Under the pieces are notes generated by a model. That model did no database searches. It was not told the origin of the DNA and saw only the letters and a program-made list of their open reading frames with translations. From Gibbula magus (taxonomy: Eukaryota; Mollusca; Gastropoda; Trochida; Trochidae), in assembly GCA_936450465.1 (NCBI GenBank), contig OW388303.1:2997693-3061692 (forward strand): 64,000 nucleotides of DNA, read 5' to 3'. Shown here one piece after another: positions 1 to 11,399 of this stretch (position 1 is its first letter; the number at the start of each line of letters is the position of its first letter). A program made the translations under genes and the position numbers.

Positions 1-921
1 ACGTTCTGTAATATTCTAATAGTATTTGTCCATTGTCAGTCGCATGAACTGATTATTGCCGAGAACGTTTTATTTGTCAATGGGAAATATAAATAACCAG
101 GGGCCATCTCATAACACCCATTGTTATATATCACTTTGGATATGCCCCCTCCGATAATTATTTCCCTCCATGTTGAACGATATAGCACGTGGACGATTAT
201 TTGTAATTGAAGATGCTGTTTCCCTCATCGCTGTGACAATCTGTGTATGGATGTGTATTCACGGGGCAGCAATATATAACACATTATTGTGAATGATGGG
301 TCACTTGTGGCTAATGCAATTTCTTACAGGAAAATATGTTTTATTAGATCAATACGTTCACTGGAGAATCCTAATGAACGTGATGAACTGGGTAAGGTTC
401 GTATGATAAATATCCGAAATCGACAAAATACACTTTGAGATCAGTAAATGATAGGTGTCACAAAGATCACTGAATGATAATGTTTGTTAAGGGATATTAT
501 AGTGTCAAACTTCTGATAGTCATGTTGAAAAAAATTGTTATACACACGTTTGGAATTGATAAGGGGGCCTCTGATTATAGAATTGATAACGGATATTTCA
601 TATCGTTTTGTAAGGGAGGTTATCTCGGGTGATTGACACTGCATTTCCTCTCACGCCAGATCTGACAGAACTGAATCCCATAAAGGGTTTTCACTTGCTA
701 TCATGAGTATTATGAAGCTTCTTTGTCACAGGTTGAAATGCATGTGGTGCATGAATTATAATACAATACGGTTCACTACACTTCCTGCAAAGGACGAGAG
801 AAGGCTAGAAACCGTTTAATAGAGAAAACTTTGATATACATGTACAGAAATATCGACAAATGCAGTGTTGTAGCAGTAAAGGTGTGCACAACAACAAACT
901 CGCTGTAAACAAAAACAAAAG
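1..921. other. no gene seen
   Basis: AT-rich sequence with short open frames of under 70 codons and no domain, splice pattern or repeat that I recognise. It ends where composite element A begins. Confidence 0.5.
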
Positions 922-1947
922 TCATTCTAAATTGTAGATTCTGTGACCCCATTACCCCAAATGGGGTCACAGGGGTCACATCCTTAAAAACCTATTTTCA
1001 TCTTCTACTCCAGTTCCAAAAGGTCTAGAGAGCTGAAAAGTTTACTGCAGACTCCTTGGCCAATGGGGATTCCAAATTGTAGATTTCATGACCCCTTGAC
1101 CCCAAATGGGGTCACTCGGGTCACATCCTTAAAAAACTATTTTCATCTTCTTCTCCAGTTCCAAAAGGTCTAGAGAGCTGAAAAATTGTGTGCAGACTCC
1201 TTGGCCAATGGGGATTCTAAATTGTAGATTTCGAGACCCCATGACCCCAAATGGGGTCACAGGGGTCACATCCTTTAAAACCTACTTTCATCTTCTCCTC
1301 CAGTTCAAAAAGGTCTAGAGAGCTGACAAATTGTGTGCAGACTCCTTGGCCAATGGGGATTCTAAATTGTAGATTTCGTGACCCAAATTGGGGTCACCGG
1401 GGTCACATCCTTCAAAACTTCATTTCATCTTCTCCAGTTCCAAAAGGTCTTGAGAGCTGAAAAGATGTGTGCAGACTCCTTGGCCAATGGGGATTCTAAG
1501 TTGTAGATTTCGTGACCCCGTGACCCCAAATGGGGTCACAGGGGTCACATCCTTAAAAACCTATTTTCATCTTCTTCTCCAGTTCCAAAAGGTCTAGAGA
1601 GCTGAAAAGTTACGTGCAGACTCCTTGGCCAATGGGGAATCTAAAGTGTAGATTTCGTGACCCCGTGACCCCAAATGGGGTCACAGGGGTCACATCCTTA
1701 AAAACCTATTTTCATCTTCTTCTCCGGTTCCAAAAGGTCTAGAGAGCTGAAAAGGTCTGTGCAGACTCCTTGGCAAGTGGGGATTCTAAATTGTAGATTG
1801 TGTGACCACGTGACCCCAAATGGGATCACAGAGGTCATGATCTAAGAACCTATCTTTTTCCTGTAAACAATAACTTAAATAACTTAAATATTCAACTTTA
1901 GCTAGTAAATCAATGAAATACTGATGAGCTACAGAGCCCATGGATCT
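922..1947 (-). mobile_element. composite tandem-repeat element, copy A (Helentron/HINE-like)
   Basis: This is the reverse-oriented copy of an element also present at 8490-9104 and 49683-50716. Its right end (1933-1947) carries the small hairpin AGAGCCCATGGATCT, preceded by GATGAGCTA, as in the other copies on the opposite strand. The body is a tandem array of ~145 bp units. The 'gacggacgg' end of the other copies is missing on the left, so the copy looks truncated there. Hairpin ends, short subterminal inverted repeats, internal satellite units and no visible target-site duplication fit non-autonomous Helentron-type (HINE) or 'pearl'-type mollusc elements. The superfamily is inference; no transposase or Rep/helicase sequence is present. 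Confidence 0.6.
935..1850. repeat. ~145 bp tandem array inside element A
   Basis: The motif atggggtcac recurs at 961, 1106, 1251, ~1387, 1530 and 1675, with a variant at 1820, giving spacings of 145, 145, 136, 143, 145 and 145 bp. Each unit holds a near-palindrome GTGACCCCAAATGGGGTCAC followed by a pyrimidine-rich stretch (catcttcttctccagttcc) and the phrase tccttggccaatggggatt. Short open frames on both strands here are by-products of the repeat. Confidence 0.9.
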
Positions 1948-2280
1948 ATTTTTAAGTCTGAAGGAATAATAGCACATCCCCAGAAACATTAATTAATAGC
2001 TGTTAGAAAATCCGGTTTGTCTTATTTATTTCACTTCTGAATGTCAATGAAAGATGACAACAAGTTGTCAAAAACATATTGCAGATTACGAAATTAACAA
2101 TGAAAACATCATCTCATCATCAAACGAAAATGGAATTGATTTGAATTATTTGTCAAAAATTCAGTGAATTATTTCAACGATATATGCATTTCACTACAAA
2201 AAGAGCTATTAACACAGTATGATTATGACTACAGACGTCATATGAAAGGTAACATGACGACATGACATGTGCTAACCGTT
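1948..2280. other. no gene seen
   Basis: Spacer of about 330 bp between element A and the 50 bp satellite. No coding or repeat signal recognised. Confidence 0.5.
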
Positions 2281-3702
2281 TGACGATAGAGATTAGCTCA
2301 AGTAATTCAGAGCTTGTAAGTCCGCATCAATGTCTATAGATATTAGCTCAAGTAAATCAGAGCTTGTAAGTCCGCATCAATGACGATAGAGATTAGCTCA
2401 AGTAATTCAGAGCTAGTAAGTCCGCATCAATGACGATAGAGATAAGCTAAAGTAATTCAGAGCTTGTAAGTCCGCATCAATGACGATAGAGATTAGCTCA
2501 AGTAAATCAGAGCTTGTAAGTCCGCATCAATGACGATAGAGATTAGCTCAAGTAAATCAGAGCTTGTAAGTCCGCATCAATGACGATAGAGATTAGGTCA
2601 AGAAATTCAGAGCTTGTAAGTCCGCATCAATGACGATAAAGATTAGCTCAAGTAAATCAGAGCTTTTAAGTCCGCATCAATGACGATAGAGATTAGCTCA
2701 AGTAAATCAGAGCTTGTAAGTCCGCATCAATGACGATAGAGATTAGCTAAAGTAATTCAGAGCTTGTAAGTCCGCATCAATGACGATAGAGATTAGCTAA
2801 AGTAATTCAGAGCTTGTAAGTCCGCATCAATGACGATAGAGATTAGCTAAAGTAATTCAGAGCTTGTAAGTCCGCATCAATGACGATAGAGATTAGCTCA
2901 AGTAAACCAGAGCTTGTAAGTCCGCATCAATGACGATAGAGATTAGCTCAAGTAAATCAGAGCTTGTAAGTCCGCATCAATGACGATAGAGATTAGCTCA
3001 AGTAAATCAGAGCTTGTAAGTCCGCATCAATGACGATAGAGATTAGCTAAAGTAATTCAGAGCTTGTAAGTCCGCATCAATGACGATAGAGATTAGCTCA
3101 AGTAAATCAGAGCTTGTAAGTCCGCATCAATGACGATAGAGATTAGGTCAAGAAATTCAGAGCTTGTAAGTCCGCATCAATGACGATAAAGATTAGCTCA
3201 AGTAAATCAGAGCTTTTAAGTCCGCATCAATGACGATAGAGATTAGCTCAAGTAATTCAGAGCTTGTAAGTCCGCATCAATGACGATAGAGATTAGCTCA
3301 AGTAAATCAGAGCTTGTAAGTCCGCATCAATGACGATAGAGATTAGCTAAAGTAATTCAGAGCTTGTAAGTCCGCATCAATGACGATAGAGATTAGCTCA
3401 AGTAAACCAGAGCTTGTAAGTCCGCATCAATGACGATAGAGATTAGCTCAAGTAAATCAGAGCTTGTAAGTCCGCATCAATGACGATAGAGATTAGCTCA
3501 AGTAAATCAGAGCTTGTAAGTCCGCATCAATGACGATAGAGATTAGCTAAAGTAATTCAGAGCTTGTAAGTCCGCATCAATGACGATAGAGATTAGCTCA
3601 AGTAAATCAGAGCTTCTAAGTCCGCATCAATGTCGATAGAGATTAGCTCAAGTAAATCAGAGCTTGTAAGTCCGCATCAATGACGATAGAGATTAGCTCA
3701 AG
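2281..3702 (+). repeat. 50 bp satellite, about 28.4 units
   Basis: The unit begins tgacgatagagattagctca and ends agtccgcatcaa. The period is exactly 50 bp from first to last unit with no insertion or deletion. Units differ only by substitutions, such as gctca/gctaa, aaatcag/aattcag/aaaccag and cttgtaag/cttttaag. The variant order repeats: units at 2581-2680 match those at 3131-3230, and the six units from 2831 match those from 3331. This indicates block duplication of about 10-11 units. Stop codons in the unit exclude a coding role. Confidence 0.97.
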
Positions 3703-3867
3703 ACCGATGAGATAAATGTGATCATATATTTACTCTCAGTATAGTACGGAAAAGAAGTTAAATGATTGTAAGGGCTGTTCTTGCTGTGCCAACTATACAT
3801 ATTTTTATCAAATTATTGTTAAGTAAATACTGTGCGGGATTCTTACATACCACGTTACTGCACTGTA

Positions 3868-4388
3868 CACTGTCGGCCAAAAGAAACGCCTACCAGATAT
3901 CTTATCAGATTTCGTAAAAAACTATAATGAGCACTTTAGCAATATTAGAGCATAATGTAGTTGCACCATCTCTGCATGATATATCTAAATTTCAGAAGTT
4001 GTCATGTCACAAAAGAATGGCGATTGTTGAAATGAGACAAATGAATTGTTCAGTTTTCGATCAGTGCTTGATCAGAAAAACATTTGAAACCGATTTTCAT
4101 ACAAGCACGAGCAACAATACAGGCACGCATTCGCATTAAAGTGGTGATGACGCTACCGATATACGTGGGTACCTTGCGCAAGTGAATCAACCGGAAATAG
4201 TGGTATTCATTGGGCATGGTTTACATGAATGTTATTGACTCGAATCACAGTTTTTCCACGATTTCAATCGACTTACATATCAATTTGTGTTCAGCATAAC
4301 TTGGAGACCACCATTGATTATATTTCAGAAAGTATTTCATCTTTCATTTTTAGGAAAATCAAGTAGGCGTTTCTTTTGGCCGACAGTG
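3868..4388. mobile_element. Tc1/mariner-type element, 521 bp, with TA duplication
   Basis: Perfect 26 bp terminal inverted repeats lie at 3868-3893 and 4363-4388, both reading CACTGTCGGCCAAAAGAAAC inward from the end. Each end is flanked by TA (3866-3867 and 4389-4390). A CAGTG-type terminus with GGCCAAAA and TA target duplication is characteristic of the IS630-Tc1-mariner superfamily. At 521 bp the element is non-autonomous. The open frame at 3927-4139 contains HKRMAIVEMRQMNCSV, which resembles the first helix-turn-helix of Tc1-type transposases, so this looks like a shrunken transposon rather than a de novo MITE. The rest of the interior gives no clear transposase match. Confidence 0.85.
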
Positions 4389-4390
4389 TA

Positions 4391-5180
4391 TATTCTTGCA
4401 CATTTAAAATATGTACTACTTATTTTATGCGAAGGTCTAGAAAGCATTGCACTTGTTTCCATTAATCGGTTGACCTTTCTTAAAGTAAAGTACTTTTAGT
4501 TCCCGTCGTGAATTCGGACAATTATTCGTAAAATAAGTCAGTACGAAGTCAAAACATCCCATTTGAATATTAGAATGAAATACGAGCCATTATAAGTGTT
4601 CGCTTCACCATCGTTGTAATAAATAGCGAAGAATTTACATATAGTGCCTTGATTATAGTATTTGACTGAACATATGTTTCTTGTCCGCCCCAACGACTAG
4701 CTCAGTGGTGCTAGATTTGCATGGTGGCATCTTTTGATTATCAGGGCCATAATCAAACTAAGTTTATAAATTAATTATGCATGTACGTTCCGTAGGCGTC
4801 TAATTCATTAGCCTACGTACCTCGATAATATCAAGGTTACAGGTGGAGGTGCAATGATAACAGTGGTTTCCTATATGGACGTCAGGAAGAGGCCAATCTT
4901 ATGCAAATGTTTACATCGATCGTGCTCAAGACAACAAGGTAGTCGATCATGCAAATAGCAACCTTTACATCTGTCATTACTACCATTCATTGTCACCTGT
5001 CCTCGCTTTGATCGCGCCGCCATCCATTCACGTACACTGTCTTTATTCAATATAGAGATACTGTATAGACAGACAACTGTGAATCAGGATTTTCCGGAAA
5101 TGAATGTAATGCACAAGCGTGTGACATTTGTGAAATTTAAAAATGAATTATTATGTTATTGTAGATGACCTCAACTCACA
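4391..5180. other. no gene seen; tRNA-like A box at about 4693
   Basis: A stretch reading ctagctcagtggtgctag near 4693 resembles a Pol III A box, but no B box follows at the expected distance. It may be a worn SINE head. Nothing else is recognised. Confidence 0.35.
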
Positions 5181-5423
5181 ATGAACCAACATTGCACCAT
5201 CTACCTGCCTATCCACCACAACTCACAACTCACCATGAACCAACATTGCACCATCTACCTGCCTATCCACCACAACTCACAACTCACCATGAACCAACAT
5301 TGCACCATCTACCTGCCTATCCGCCATAACTCACAGCTCACCATGAACCAACATTGCACCATCTACCTGCCTATCCGCCATAACTCACAACTCACCATGA
5401 ACCAACATTGCACCATCTACCTG
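5181..5423 (+). repeat. 54 bp minisatellite, 4.5 units
   Basis: Units start at 5181, 5235, 5289, 5343 and 5397 (atgaaccaacattgcaccat...). Because 54 is a multiple of three and the unit lacks a stop, a 108-codon frame stays open (5181-5507) with an 18-residue repeat beginning MNQHCTIYLP. There is no signal peptide and no flanking coding evidence, so I treat the frame as a by-product. Confidence 0.93.
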
Positions 5424-6802
5424 TGGAACTGCTCTATCCTGTTTGATAACACCCCGGCTTCCTCAATAGGACACTCGCGCCATTATTGCCACAAAATGTT
5501 GCCATAAGTGATTAAAGTCGTTGAATGGATTGGAACACCGGTAATTGTGAAGGAGTGAGCAATTCAGCTAGCCAATTCCACATATCCGTTCTTTTACGAG
5601 TATTGTTAATGCAGGGAGAGCTAACCGAAATGCATTAGGTACCATTATCGTGATGATAATTGTTTTCTTGTGTTTTCCGGCACGGTTCAAATGCTTAGCA
5701 AAGTGGATACCCTTTTCAGTGTGCCAATTTAAGTACCATATCATTGTTTTTACAAATGCAAACCAAATATACTTAATACCAATCCAAATTGTATAAACAA
5801 CCTCCTTTATATGGACGTTTCAGAAATCAAAGGACGACCACAAGTTCTGAGTGGCGTTTATGTTGCGTTTCAACGTCAGTCAGTTGTCCATTTAAATAGA
5901 GGAAGCAATCGTTATATTATTACAAATAGAATGCCTTATAACATTTGCGAAACACTGTTGGATATGATAGTGTTTATCCTGTAATGTACACATCTCATTT
6001 CAATGTAAAACCTTTTTCAATAAAATTAATGTTTTAAAGGACTAGTTTCCATCCGATATCAATATGATTGATTTCGTGAGAGGGGAGAAGCTCTCAAAGC
6101 GAAGACTGCATGCGACATCCAGATAGATTACATCGTGTTTATCGCCACTCACATTTTATGAATTTTCAGAACAAATGTCACATAGGGTAACGAAGGATAT
6201 CAAAATCCAGTTATTTCTCCAACCCATGCATATGCTGTTGCTCAACCGCGCTGGATGAAATGCATGTACCGTAGCTACAAAGGTTAATTCTGTCTGCCAT
6301 TTATTTCGATTACCCTTAAGAACCTGTGCAGATGACAGGTCAGTCTGACCTTCCGGTTTTTTTAATGGTGATTGTTTCTGAATTGATAAATTCTGTCTGG
6401 CAGAGAGTTATGTGTAGGCGTGATCACACTCGTAGCAGGTCACAATAACGTGCAATATCCTTAATAGGCTATACTGTTCATTTGTCTTGCATACACGTGT
6501 ACGTATTATTGCTGATTTCACGTTCGCTGCTTGTTAAAGGTATACGCAGCACGCCCTTGGTGGAGGATACTGCATCATTGTCCTGGTCTAACGCAAGCTC
6601 AACACAAAGTATCCAATCATATTGCTAGGTGAAGAGAAGCATATTCTGGATACAGTCTGTTGATCAAGTTGACACAACATATCTCATAACTCACGTCTCA
6701 GTGAGGCCAGGGAATCACATTTCAAATTCACAGATTACCTACTCATGAAGCGAGTCAGACAACTGGCGAGCCACACTTTATTGTTTCTGACATTCTGACT
6801 TT
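5424..6802. other. no gene seen
   Basis: Short frames only. AATAAA at about 6019 is isolated and has no gene model upstream. Confidence 0.5.
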
Positions 6803-6946
6803 ACATACATACATACATACATACATACACACATACATACATACAGACATACATACATACATACATACATACATACATACATACATACATACATACAAAC
6901 AAACAAACAAACAAACATACAAACATACATACATACATACATACAT
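6803..6946. repeat. (TACA)n microsatellite
   Basis: About 144 bp of tandem ACAT/TACA tetranucleotides with a short ACAA-type segment near 6896-6914. The minus-strand MYVC-repeat frame is an artefact of the tetranucleotide. Confidence 0.98.
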
Positions 6947-8489
6947 TACGTAAGCATATCATAAAACGAAATCATAAATTAAAAAACCACGAAAACGTGT
7001 GGTTGCAATCATGTCTAAACGGACAGATACAGATATTGTATGCCAAATCGTTTTCTTGACTGAATAAAATATGGTTCAATCAATCATCTCTTGAATATAT
7101 TGAGTGAAAAAGAAAATATCTAAGGCGGTTGTTGGGAGCTAACATCATTTAGAAATATAGAAATCCAGAAACAGACGTTCTCATTGGACAAAAAATAACA
7201 TTTTGATGTAAAGTTGGGAAATACGATTCTCATAATATGATAAATATTGACAAGTGAGTTGTCTGAAATACACCTGACGTATTCAAGTATGAAATATTGT
7301 TTTCATTTCTAAATTTATATTAATAACAGCTCTGGAAGTTTCGTAATCGAACACATCATATCGCTTTTTACTTCGACTCAGTGGAGTTGAGTTCAAAGCA
7401 GTAATTCCTTTATTTCAATAGTTTTGGATACAACATTTCATTAAATTTCAGTTCATATGAACTCGATATCGTAAGTAAAATGCAGGTAACGAAAACTATA
7501 GGACGTTTTACTAACATTTTACTAACGATATCGAGTACCTGTGATCTGGATATATATAGTCAAATTTGCTTTGTTTGCTTTCTTACCAAAGAACAGAAAA
7601 AACTGCAAGAATATTTTTTCAAAATGTCCCCTAGATCCAAAATGGAAGGACACTATCAAAGAAAACCGAACAGCTTTTGTTTTCTCATCACTTAAAATTC
7701 AAGCTTGCTAATATCATAAGTACGGTCGTGTGCTACATATTATAGGGAACGTGTGATGGCGAGGATGACGGACCCCATCTGTCAGTTGGACAGTATGCAT
7801 TTATCTTATCTTCTTGGTGTTATATGTGAAAATAGATGAAATGGAAAACATTTCGAAGAAAATGCTTCAACAAAATTATATCATGTGACATCTACTGGTC
7901 AATTTTGTGTATTCGGGGCGAGTCTATTGGTTTATTGCAATCTAGATAAACCGAAAATAGGTATTTCTTAATTCTTCAGTATTGAACGCTAGTAAAATCA
8001 ATCCGGCTTTGAGGCAACGTGTTGCAGAATATTTGCAAAGAATAAGGCATTCCTTGAGACAGTAAGTGACACCATTATTTAGATAACATATAGCTGACCT
8101 TTACATATCTTTCAGTAAGGGCATCCAACGTAAACGCCTTTCAGGTTTTAAAAATCGAAATCAGTCTTACGTAAAAAGAAACGCTCAAAGATTCCCAATT
8201 TGGCCCTTTTAATATGATTTCTCTAAATGCTTTTATGAAATTGAGAATAATGTCATTGACATATTCCAATTTATCAGGGTGAACTTTCAAATACGTTCAA
8301 TATTGTCAGTAGAAAATAGAATTAATAGAATAAAATTAATGGACATTGTCAGACGTTAAAAAATAAAATCTGAATTCTTAAAAGTACCCCAGCGTGGCAA
8401 AATTTAATGCAACAGCTTTCTTCGTTAAGCATGAACTTGTGTGGCTTGCGCTTTCTCTGATGCACCGAGTTGACTTTCAGAAAAAAAAT
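6947..8489. other. no gene seen
   Basis: AT-rich, with frames of 71 codons or fewer and no recognisable domain, splice series or repeat. Confidence 0.5.
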
Positions 8490-9104
8490 AGAGCCATGGG
8501 CTCTGTAGCTCATCAGGATTTCATTGATTTAATATCTAAGGTTAAATATTTAAGTTATCTCAAGTAATACATTGTTTACAAGCAAAATATATGTTCTTAG
8601 ATCATGACCCCTGTGACCTAGATTGGGGTCACAGGGTCACCAAATCTACAATTAAGAATCCCTATTGGCAAATGACTTTGCACACAACATTTCAGCTTCC
8701 TAGACAAAAGAAGATGAAAATAGGTTCTTAAAGTTGTGAGCCCTGTGACCCAATTTGAGGTCACGGGGTCACGAAATCTACAATTTAGATCCCCATTAGC
8801 CAAGGAGTCTGCACACAACTTTACAGCTCTCTAGACCTTTTGGAACTGGAGAAGAAGATGAAAATGGGTTTTTGGGGTTGTGACCCTTGTCACCCCATTT
8901 GAGGTCACGGGGTCATGAAATCTACAATTTAGAATCCCCATTAGCCAAGGAGTCTGCACACAAAATTGCAGTTTCAGGTTCTGGAGAAGAAGATGAAAAT
9001 GCGAAAAGTTTACAGACGGACGGATGGACGGTTGGACGGACGGACGGACGCCGGACACCATGCCATGCCATAAGCCCATCGGGCCTTTCAGGCCAGATGA
9101 GCTA
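8490..9104 (+). mobile_element. composite tandem-repeat element, copy B (most complete ends)
   Basis: The left end holds the hairpin AGAGCCATGGGCTCT (8490-8504) followed by gtagctcatc. The right end holds a gacggacgg-type tract (about 9015-9050), ccggacaccatgcc, a second hairpin GGCCTTTCAGGCC (9082-9094) and then agatgagcta. TAGCTCAT near the left end and ATGAGCTA at the right end are inverted copies of each other, so the element has subterminal inverted repeats. Between them are about three units of the 145 bp repeat seen in copy A. No protein is encoded. It is probably a Helentron/HINE-like non-autonomous element. Confidence 0.7.
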
Positions 9105-10380
9105 AAACGAAATTAAAGCAAATGTGTCATTTTTATCAAATAAAAGTCTACAACCATTTAACCATATTTCAGAAATGAAATATTGTCGCATTGCTATCAG
9201 ATTTCTCCTATATACACGCGTGTTCTCTATTTCAGTACAGCATCACCATACCTCACATACTGTTGTAGTAGTTGAACATGTGGGGTACTCGAGCCCTATA
9301 TCAGTACATCCAGACGGTGTGCATCCTATTTACATCATTGATAACATACCCCTATGGATGACGATACCAAGGGCTCTGTGCCAGGATTACCTATTACACT
9401 CCTCAAAACCACAAGAACGTTATCAAATCAACAGGGCGACCACTGGTAGTTGAGGTGATATATGTTCCGGCTACAATTGACCTCAGGTCCTATGAGTAGT
9501 ATTTAACCTGATTTCCGTAATCCATTTAGGTGTCACTGAAGATGCAAAGTAAATGCTTTGTATTCCATCTCCAGGGTAGGAGTACCATTGTTGATACTCG
9601 ACCTAAATGCTCATTGAATTTGTATTGGAAAACCATGTCCATGAAACTGAATTACGATAAGTGAAGGGTTGTCATAATCTCATATTTCTCAAGTACGTTA
9701 TATTTATATAATTTCTTACTTTGAAGTTTACACGGATTCCCGAATGTTGGTTGGTTGAGATCGCGGTCATGTGATAAAAATTTCATGGTTGATTATCAAT
9801 ACTCGTGTGAACGCTTTCAGGTCGTGTGAACGTTCGACGGTAGATCTACTGTAGCGTCCTTTCCTGATGGAGCGTGAATTTGTTAGCAAATTTCCACCGG
9901 TTACCATTTACCGACTTATTTGATGGAATAACATAATCTCAATATCATACTACCTTCTCAATTGTTAAAATAAATAAAACATTTCAATACAAGATCGCGC
10001 TTAACGGTTTGATGTTGAGCTAAGCGAGTCACAAGGCCTATTCTAGAACCGAAATACATCCGATCACGATCAGCTGGCTGAATACCAATTAAGCAATCAA
10101 CATGTAGATATTAAGCAAGTACTCACAATCTAACCATTATGAACTAACGGGAATCGGATTTGAGCAGTCGTGATAATGAAATATTTCTTTTCCGACTGTT
10201 GTACACATAAATACTGACGAGGTGACAAATGGCGGCCTCCATGCCATGACGTTATTCAAAGGACGGACAACTCTGATCTCGTGTCGCTGAAAGATTAGAT
10301 TTTATTACGTTTCACTCAATATGATGAGTGCCACTGGTTTCATCAAACAGGTAATGATGAAAAATAACGTAAGACATTAA
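9105..10380. other. no gene seen; one old repeat inside
   Basis: The 109-codon frame at 9124-9453 shows no domain or signal peptide and ends inside a stretch related to 20160-20350. I do not call it a gene. Confidence 0.4.
9425..9640 (+). repeat. old dispersed repeat, copy 1
   Basis: Shares ordered, diverged blocks with 20160-20350: attgacctcaggtc / attgaccacaggtc, a block with gcaaagtaaatgctttgt / taaagcaaaagctttgt, and a following cgacctaaatg / cgtcaaacctaatg block. The order and spacing are kept, so common ancestry is likely. The class is unknown. Confidence 0.4.
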
Positions 10381-10537
10381 AAGAATTGAATGTCAGCTTG
10401 TGTGTTTGCACTGGAAAGCAGTATTCAAACTCTCACGTGAACTTGCTCTCAAGCTTCCCTCGTTAATCGGGAGTTTGAATCCCGGTTTGACATCGTTCAT
10501 TTTCCAGTGCAAACAAACAAACTCACATTCAATTCTT
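10381..10537. mobile_element. foldback/MITE-like hairpin, 157 bp
   Basis: A 37 bp arm at 10381-10417 (aagaattgaatgtcagcttg...) is matched in inverted orientation by 10501-10537, with 34 of 37 positions identical. A second inner pair, attcaaactc (about 10423) and gagtttgaat (about 10471), extends the fold. The whole could form one long hairpin. It could be a foldback element; a small-RNA hairpin is less likely. Confidence 0.65.
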
Positions 10538-11399
10538 GACTATCCTAGAATTGTATATTTCCCAGATTATTGAGGAGTCTCCAATTTTCACGAATCTTAC
10601 GTTAAATCGAATTTAAAACACCATCTAGCTTACATTTCAATTAATCTTATACCTATTGAAACAGAACGTCTAATTGCATGCCAAAACACGTCTAATTTAA
10701 ATCGCTGAAACCATAAAGACGTTACATGTAACAAGTTGCCCGCTCTTATATGAATTCATTTAGGAAATATTGTAAGGTAGGAAAAAGATTACATAAGCTA
10801 ATTACATTAAGAAGTTAAGGATATGAAGAAATATAAGTAATTTCCAAAATGTTAAGATATCCAATTACAATTTACGCAAGAAATACTGTGTATAAAACAT
10901 ACAGGATAATTGGAGATTATAATTTGAAAGAAGTACATTTTGATTGACATGCTTCGGAATCCTAACTTTTCGCACAAGACTAAAACTGTACTTGTCAAGT
11001 TACAAACTTCTATTTCTTCTCTTCCACGTCGTCATCAAGGATAGCACTATGATCAAAGGCGATAGTCCAATATCTACATCCACAATGCCCATGTTATAAT
11101 TATGGGATGAAAGGGTAACACGCCAATAACCATACAGAATTAGCCCAAGGAAGCCACATACAACTGTAATAAGGTTCACACATCCGTTCTCTTTTTAAAC
11201 AATAACTGTTGGAAATTATCAATTGAATAATTCATTTCACAAATCGTTCATGAAACGTTAACACCGGAAGTTTAAGAAAGTGAAGGAAAATACTTCTGTG
11301 AGGTACATATTTAGAAAGGAAGTACTCCGTAATTGTAGATGGCGGTGCTGAAACGAGCCAAGAAAATTCTATAAACTGCGGCAAGGTAGGGGCGTCTTG
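10538..11399. other. no gene seen
   Basis: AT-rich spacer, nothing recognised. Confidence 0.5.

Noticed and set aside
2281..3702. CRISPR array
   Set aside because: The 50 bp units are contiguous with no unique spacers, and the rest of the window is animal nuclear DNA. It is a satellite.
6755..6946. Cys/Tyr-rich minus-strand protein
   Set aside because: It is a direct translation of the (TACA)n microsatellite.
8831..9105. Coding frames in the GTGACCCC repeats
   Set aside because: Frames on both strands repeat with the 145 bp unit and contain the gacgg tract; there is no independent evidence of coding.
9124..9453. 109-codon plus-strand gene
   Set aside because: No domain or leader; it ends in an old dispersed repeat.
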